A DNA stretch of 64,000 nucleotides, from positions 2,972,449 through 3,036,448 of the forward strand of contig JAEVLN010000011.1 in the NCBI GenBank assembly GCA_018350325.1. The letters run 5' to 3'. The translations under genes and the position numbers were made by a program. The notes beneath the pieces were generated by a model. It saw nothing but the letters and a program-made list of their open reading frames with translations, ran no database searches and was not told where the DNA came from. The DNA is from Globodera rostochiensis (Eukaryota; Nematoda; Chromadorea; Rhabditida; Heteroderidae). Positions 58,464 to 64,000 of the stretch are shown piece by piece (position 1 is the first letter of the stretch; every line of letters begins with the position of its first letter).

Positions 58464-61042
58464 TCACTCCGTCCGCAGACCGGAAGGCGACCATAAGGGC
58501 GGTTGTTCGGCTGGGAGAGGGCCCTTCCCCGCAATAATGTCGGCCGCCTTCTCCGCCATCATAATCACCGGCGCATTGAGGTTCCCGCTGACGACCGAAG
58601 GCATTAAACTGGCATCGACCACCTCAAACGAAAAATCAACCAAACAAAAGGACGCAAAGTCCCTTGACCACCTTCAAATTCTCGAAGCCGTGCACATTCA
58701 TCGTCTCCGGATCGACCACAGCCATCGGATCCGAGCTGAGCCCCATTTTGCAGGTGCAAGAAGGGTGATAAGCAGAAACAGAGTTTTGGCGAACAAAAGC
58801 ATCGATCTTAGAAGTTCAGTGATTGTGTTTGTTGGGGATTAACTGCACTTCACCTGATTATCAGTCTGACATTCTTTTCCCGGAGCCAATTCTTCGCCTC
58901 GGAATTCGTCAAAAGCCTTCTGAAAACTCCCAGTTTAAAATAAATCAATATTCAAGTGTTAATATCAAGCCAACCTGCGCAAAAAGCTCTCGAGAGAGAC
59001 AAACGGCTCGGCGAAACTCGACAAGGTCCTGCTCATGCGACAAATAATTCGGATTCAGAAGTGGGGACCTTCGCGGATCATTGCTTTGTAGAGTGACCTC
59101 TCCTGTCGACTTCGACCTCATTGGGCCAGCGTGAACTTGGAAAGCGTGGCACTTAGGGTCTTGCCTGCCGTCATCGTGTACCGTCGACGGAAGGAAGTGG
59201 AATTGCAGATCGGGATGGTCCATCTTAGAACAAGGGCGTAGTCAGGGGGGGGGGGGGCGAGGGAGGGGGGGAATTCCCCCCCCCCCCGAAATGAAATCTG
59301 AGAAAAAAACAAGAGGGGGGACCATACGTTTTGCATTATTTTGATTTTCTTAACAAATTGCCATCAAAAATCAAAAATTTTTTCCCGAGGACCCTTAACA
59401 TTAATCGCCAGATTGCCTATCCCATCCCAAAACTCCCACTTCCGGGCTGGATCGCGCAAAACCGCCAGATTCGAGATGACTGGTAGCAGCCAATCCCTTT
59501 TTGGTGAGGAACCACTGGAGACCGGTCATAGCCATGCGGTGAGGATGTCGCCACGTGGATTTGTTGTACAGCGTTATTGGCTTCGTGCATTTCTAAAGAG
59601 CCCTCCTTGCTGGTGTCAACATGTAGCTTATTGCACACCTGTTGCACATAAATTTCAAGATGGTCCTGAAGGTTTCGACCCACGCCCTGCATGTCTTGTA
59701 CGACAGGAATTTGATGGACCTAAAAACCCAACACCAAAAAGTGACGTCCCAATATTTGTACTTTCAAATGAGACGCCGGTCCAACCCCACTCAGCATCAA
59801 AAGTTGGGGTGTATTGATAGCGCCGGCACAAAGAATTACAGAGTCTTCACAATAAATTTTCTCCCGGGAATACGCGTCCACCCCTTCGGTGAGCATAAAG
59901 CGTTGGTATCTGGGGGAAAAAAAAATATAATTTCCGAGAAATGGGGACGACACCGTATAAGTTCGATGCCGATAGCCCTACGCTGGTTGAACAAGACGGC
60001 TGTGCAAGTGATTCCGGTGGTGGTGAACAGATTTGGGCGGTCCAAAATCTGCAAAAAGGTCGGAAATTGAAAATTATTCGGACAAATTAGATTATACGTT
60101 GGAAAGATAAGCACTGGAGGCGCTCCACCGTCTCCCGTCCTTGATCGTCATGTCCATTTTGCCGAGTCCCTCCTGTCTGTATCCATTCATGTCTTCCGTC
60201 CCCCCGAGCCAGTGTTGCTTGCCGCTCTCCAGAAACGCTTGATGAAGCGGATGTTCGCACTTCCCTTGACTGACGAAAAGCGGGCCGTCGTGCCCCCTGT
60301 AGGGATCGTCGGGACCGGTGGCGAGTTCGTGCGTTTGAGCTTTTTTGAAGTAAGGCAGACAGTCCCTGGAAGTATTCAGAAATCAGTCATTACCCGCTTA
60401 TGCTCTGCATACTTGTACGCCCAACCAGTGGCCCCCTCCTGCTCCCATCGATCATAGTCCATCGGATGGCCACGGATATAAACCATCGCATTCAGCGAGC
60501 TGGAACCGCCCCAAACGCGTCCGCGAGGCCAGTAAAGAACTCGTCCATTCATATTGTTTTGGGGCGTTGTGAAATACATCCTTAGAATGCCAAATCATAC
60601 GATATCCCAGTCTAAAATGCACTGCCCACCAATTGTAATAATCGTTACGCAAATTGTACATCAATGCCGCTGGCATATGAATCTACAAAGCTTCTTAATT
60701 GATCGGTCCGGGTCCGACAATTCACCTTCCAATTCCACCAATGGTCTTGCGGCCCGGCCTCGACAAGCAAAACGCGGTTGTTCGGGTTCTCGGTCAGGCG
60801 ATTTGCCTAAAATCATTTCGTCGCTTTCTTCAGACTAATCCCACCATAACGCAGCCTGCCGAGCCCGCCCCAACGACAATGTGCGTCGGCTTAACGCCGT
60901 CGGGGAGATGGCGCAAAAACTTTCCGTGTTTGAAGAAGCCCTCCTTCCAACTTCGGCTGTGAATCGTAAGAGACGTGTACAACCTCAACGAGGACAACTG
61001 AATACAATTCCGGACAGAAAGCACAGTTGAACAGACATTCAT
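58464..61042 (-). CDS. CHDH: Choline dehydrogenase-type GMC oxidoreductase
   Basis: An FAD enzyme of the glucose-methanol-choline family. Choline dehydrogenase oxidises choline to betaine aldehyde in mitochondria. ATG at 61042 gives [20 protein letters not shown], compatible with mitochondrial targeting. The Rossmann turn is [12 protein letters not shown], followed across an intron by [19 protein letters not shown]. Then [20 protein letters not shown] and [16 protein letters not shown] (GMC signature 1), [20 protein letters not shown] (signature 2), [24 protein letters not shown], the active-site region [12 protein letters not shown] and [19 protein letters not shown]. The protein ends [20 protein letters not shown] and stops at 58464-58466. 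The intron near 59.23-59.45 kb contains G and C runs. All family landmarks are present. Confidence 0.94.
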
Positions 61043-61701
61043 TGCTACAATTGCTTATGATCATTTCGAAAAAATAGGCAAACACAAATACTAGAAGGAT
61101 GCAACTTCAACAAAAGCTAAGAAACCAAAGCAAATTTTTATCAAAGCCCGAGTATAATCAACGGCCTACAAAAAGCACAGTTATCGCACAATTATCGTTC
61201 GCTCATTTCTTGTCACGGTGCCCAATCGGAAAAGCGGTCGGCGCACCGTGAACCGATTTCAAATAGTCAGTCAACGGCTCATAAATGTGCGGAACTTCTC
61301 CCCTGAGCCATTTTTTAAATCGAACATCCCTGATCTTTTTGTAACGCTTTTCCTAAAAACTCTTTTTCAACTTCAAAAACACATTTTATGGAAATTAAAA
61401 AACCTTTTTAGCGTTTACAACGCACTCCTGAAGGTCTCTATGTTCAAGATCGCAATACAAACGCCCCATTTTGGCACCAAAAGCTGCAAAACACCTAACT
61501 GATTGATCCTCGAAGAATCCGCAATCATCGCCGGGCGCTAAAGTTTAATTAGTAAACTCATTGTTGTTTATTAATTGGCTTAAAAAAGTAAACATGGTCT
61601 AATTGTGTTTGCGTCCTAATAAGCATCTTGGTCAAAATTTGTAGAAAATATTTTTTTATTCTAAAAACTATCAGATGATGCGCAGACCAGTTTCCGATTT
61701 T
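61043..61701. other. Upstream flank of the GMC oxidoreductase gene
   Basis: AT-rich DNA of about 660 bp, with a short plus frame (61.2-61.5 kb) that I do not consider a gene. No RNA gene or element ends recognised. Confidence 0.5.
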
Positions 61702-62027
61702 GGTAATAGTAGGGTTTGTCCCCCCTCGCCTCTTTTTCGAAAAATAATATTTTTGTTACAAAGTCGATAAAAATGTTTTTCTAGAGGTATTCGGTATTGT
61801 AGAATCCGAATCCGCCAATACCCCGGACCCGAATTCGAACGTTTTGTGCAATAAAATTGGTTTTTGAAACATTTTGAAAAATTGTTCGAAATCGAGTCCG
61901 GGGTTCGAAATTGGTCGAAATGGGAATCGGATTCTACGACCCCGAATACCTCTAGAATGACCTTTTATCGATTTCGAAATTCAAAAAAAAATTTCGAAAA
62001 AAGGGAGGGGAAAACCCTACTATTACG
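61702..62027. mobile_element. Fold-back (hairpin) element, 326 bp
   Basis: Nearly the whole length is an imperfect inverted repeat. GTAATAGTAGGGTTT at the left end is matched by AAACCCTACTATTAC at the right, CTAGAGGTATTCGG at 61.78 kb by CCGAATACCTCTAG at 61.96 kb, and GTAGAATCCGAATCC by GGAATCGGATTCTAC. The heptamer CGATTTT flanks both sides (61695-61701 and 62028-62034), a possible target duplication. No coding capacity. Confidence 0.75.
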
Positions 62028-62099
62028 CGATTTTTTTAGCATTTTTAAGTGGATTTTTGGAGAAGACTAATGTACCGCTAAAATTAGTCGAATATTAAT

Positions 62100-62311
62100 T
62101 TATTTACATTGTCTACTATCGATAAGTTGTCCCCTCCATCCAGGAACAATCCAAGTTTGGGCGTAATCGGTCTTTTCTTTGTTGATGTCTTTTTCCAAGT
62201 ACTCTTTGCCCTCGTATCCGCGCAACCTGAAAAATATTTGTAATTTGCCAGTTAAATATTACGTGACTTACGACAGATGAGGAGGCTTCATCGACATAAT
62301 GACTCCTTTGT
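62100..62311 (-). CDS. Terminal exons of an unrecognised gene
   Basis: Exon 62272-62311 (KGVIMSMKPPHLS) is joined by a 45-bp GTAAGT...TTTCAG intron to 62100-62226, which reads LRGYEGKEYLEKDINKEK then TDYAQTWIVPGWRGQLID and stops at 62100-62102. The splice sites are strong and the composition is protein-like. The family is not recognised. An ATG at 62298 could start a 50-residue protein, but an acceptor (ATTTAAG) just before 62311 suggests more exons upstream that I could not find. Confidence 0.5.
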
Positions 62312-63159
62312 CTTAAATATGTTAGAGACGGGTCAGCTTCTAAATTGATATATATATAAAGAAATTAAAAATTGATTTTTAAGCTGCGGCAACAACTATA
62401 AGCTGAGATACAGCTCTCAAAATTGTCAAACCATAGGACGGGGACCCCCTTTCGGACCCGCCCAGTTCAGAATCTCAGTATGATGAACATTTGATCAAGC
62501 TAGAGCTAACCAATTCGTCTTTTTAAAAAAAAGTTATAGCTTAAAACTTGTGAAACTTGCCATTTTCCGTGCCAACTTGTCGTTGTGGCCTCCTAACTTT
62601 CTTTGCTTAAATCGAATTGCTTAGCTCTTTTCTAGCACATACAGACATGGTGTGATACTAAGATTATCTGGTTTGGTCAAGTAAGCAAAAAGTTATAACG
62701 TTTCAAACTTGTCGGCGCCGAACTGGGCCGCGCGAACTGACCCCGACCGCCCCCCTTTGTCAAAATTTCTGGATAATATTTTTATTTTAAAAATTGTCTG
62801 AAAATGTTATTTGATGCACTGAACGAATTGGTCAATAGAAATAAAAATTGAAAATAAAGGGGGTTTTGAATCGGTTGAAATTTTTGAAAATTAAGGAAAA
62901 AACGACGTGTATAAAAAACAACAAAAAATGAAGGGCCCGGTAACGGCGGCCGCCAACAGCGAGCATCGGAGTGTCCCTTTTCCTGGGGACTCAGTCGGTG
63001 AACGAACTACATGAATTTTTTTGAATTTTTACGAATCATCTAAAAGGGCAAAATTGATACAAGACTTTCCCTCCCCCCCCCCCCCCCAACTTTGAACAGC
63101 TTGCCTTTCATTGCTATACATAATCGCACACAATCGACAATAATAGATTGAAATATAAT
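62312..63159. other. Intergenic DNA before RPB7
   Basis: AT-rich, with a C run at 63074-63087 and no recognisable exon. Missing upstream exons of the 62.1-kb gene may lie here. Confidence 0.4.
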
Positions 63160-63168
63160 ATTTTTCAG
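63160..63168 (+). promoter_or_regulatory. Candidate spliced-leader acceptor of rpb-7
   Basis: ATTTTTCAG lies 12 bases before the ATG at 63181 and fits the nematode acceptor consensus TTTTCAG. No upstream exon is apparent, so trans-splicing is the simplest use. Confidence 0.45.
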
Positions 63169-63180
63169 ATATTGTTAGGG

Positions 63181-63965
63181 ATGTTTTATCATCTTTCATT
63201 GGAGCATGAGATCCAACTCCATCCTAAATATTTTGGCCAGAATTTGATGGAGACTGTCAAACAAAAACTGTTCAGTGAAGTCGAGGGAACATGCACAGGC
63301 AAATATGGCTTTGTTATTGCGGTGACAACCATCGATACCATTGGGCATGGGATGATCCAACCCGGTTATCTTTTCTTTTTTTTGCTTGCTGTGTTAATGT
63401 GTTTTTTCGGGGCGTGGTTTTGTGACGTACCCCGTTAAATACAAAGCAATTGTGTTTCGGCCATTCAAAGGACAGGTGATGGACGCCGTTGTTAGTCAGG
63501 TATCCAACTCATTCGGAGAATATACCGCCGGGCCTCTCCAAAAACTATTGACCAAATAAAGTCAAGACCGAAGCGCTTTATTTTTTTCAAATCTAATCAG
63601 GCAGGCTCGTTTTTATCAAAGAAAAGGGAACACCACTTTCTACATCAGAATTTATTGAAAGCCTTTGTAGGTGAACAAAGTTGGCATCTTTTGCGAAATA
63701 GGCCCGCTTTCGTGCTTCATTTCAAGGCATTGTATCCCGCCGGATATGGAGTTTGAGCCAAACAACATTCCGCCCTGCTATAAAACTGCTGATGAGAGCA
63801 TTGTCATCAAACAGGACGACGAGGCTAGCAATTTTTGGCGTTTACACAAAATAAACAATTGTTCAGATTCGTCTGAAATTAATTGGTATTCGAGTGGATG
63901 CGAATGATATTTTTGCGATTGGAACTTTGATGGACGATTATCTGGGCCTTTGTTCGACTGATTGA
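63181..63965 (+). CDS. rpb-7: RNA polymerase II subunit RPB7
   Basis: Forms with RPB4 the stalk of RNA polymerase II, which binds emerging RNA and helps initiation. Exon 63181-63364 reads [19 protein letters not shown] and [20 protein letters not shown]. The next exon starts at 63411 ([20 protein letters not shown]). Then [20 protein letters not shown] and [18 protein letters not shown], and a last exon [20 protein letters not shown], stop 63963-63965. The length matches the family. The first intron (63365-63410) starts with GT but ends in GG where AG is expected. Confidence 0.96.
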
Positions 63966-64000
63966 ACTTTTGCTTATCATTTGTTTTATGAAACTTATGC

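Overview
This is nuclear DNA of a nematode. The evidence is intron-rich genes with mostly 35-60 bp GT-AG introns, nematode-type orthologues (a CED-1-like engulfment receptor, CED-12/ELMO, a CEH-18-like POU factor, an SXP/RAL-2-type secreted protein, a nematode-type class 3 lipase) and candidate spliced-leader acceptors just upstream of start codons. A plant-parasitic or related clade IV (Tylenchina) worm is my guess; the sequence does not prove it. Long poly-C and poly-G runs are unusually common throughout.

Layout. 1-3.1 kb: POU class III-like transcription factor (minus, runs off the left edge). 5.1-8.4 kb: CED-12/ELMO (minus). 9.2-11.0 kb: WD-repeat protein, possibly a dynein-2 intermediate chain (plus). 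11.2-12.0 kb: SXP/RAL-2-like secreted protein (minus). 12.4-14.6 kb: 6-phosphogluconate dehydrogenase (minus). 15.2-15.6 kb: non-autonomous hAT-type element with perfect 8-bp target duplication. 15.6-16.5 kb: PINX1-like G-patch protein (minus). 17.0-19.0 kb: TMPPE-like membrane metallophosphoesterase (minus). 19.5-21.1 kb: AMPK beta subunit, then exocyst SEC5 at 21.4-25.4 kb (plus, candidate operon). 26.1-30.9 kb: CED-1/MEGF10/Draper-like receptor (plus). 32.0-33.3 kb: Rab GTPase (plus). 33.6-35.2 kb: class 3 lipase (minus). 35.8-38.7 kb: HBS1-type GTPase (minus). 39.3-40.9 kb: unrecognised gene (plus). 42.1-48.2 kb, perhaps to 50.0 kb: CEH-18-like POU factor (minus), with a 51-bp satellite in one intron and a 97-bp repeat carrying a splice donor. 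48.4-57.5 kb: a gene-poor block of C-rich, G-rich and purine-rich low-complexity DNA. 57.6-58.1 kb: second hAT-type element. 58.5-61.0 kb: choline dehydrogenase-type GMC oxidoreductase (minus). 61.7-62.0 kb: fold-back element. 62.1-62.3 kb: terminal exons of an unknown gene (minus). 63.2-64.0 kb: RNA polymerase II subunit RPB7 (plus).

The genes are mostly conserved single-copy eukaryotic functions and do not form one pathway. Two of them, CED-1-like and CED-12-like, act in apoptotic-cell engulfment, and two are POU homeodomain regulators. The least explained parts are a 474-codon reading frame that runs from the CEH-18-like POU-specific exon into a tryptophan-rich region without a homeodomain, the repeat-borne duplicated splice donors, and the low-complexity block.
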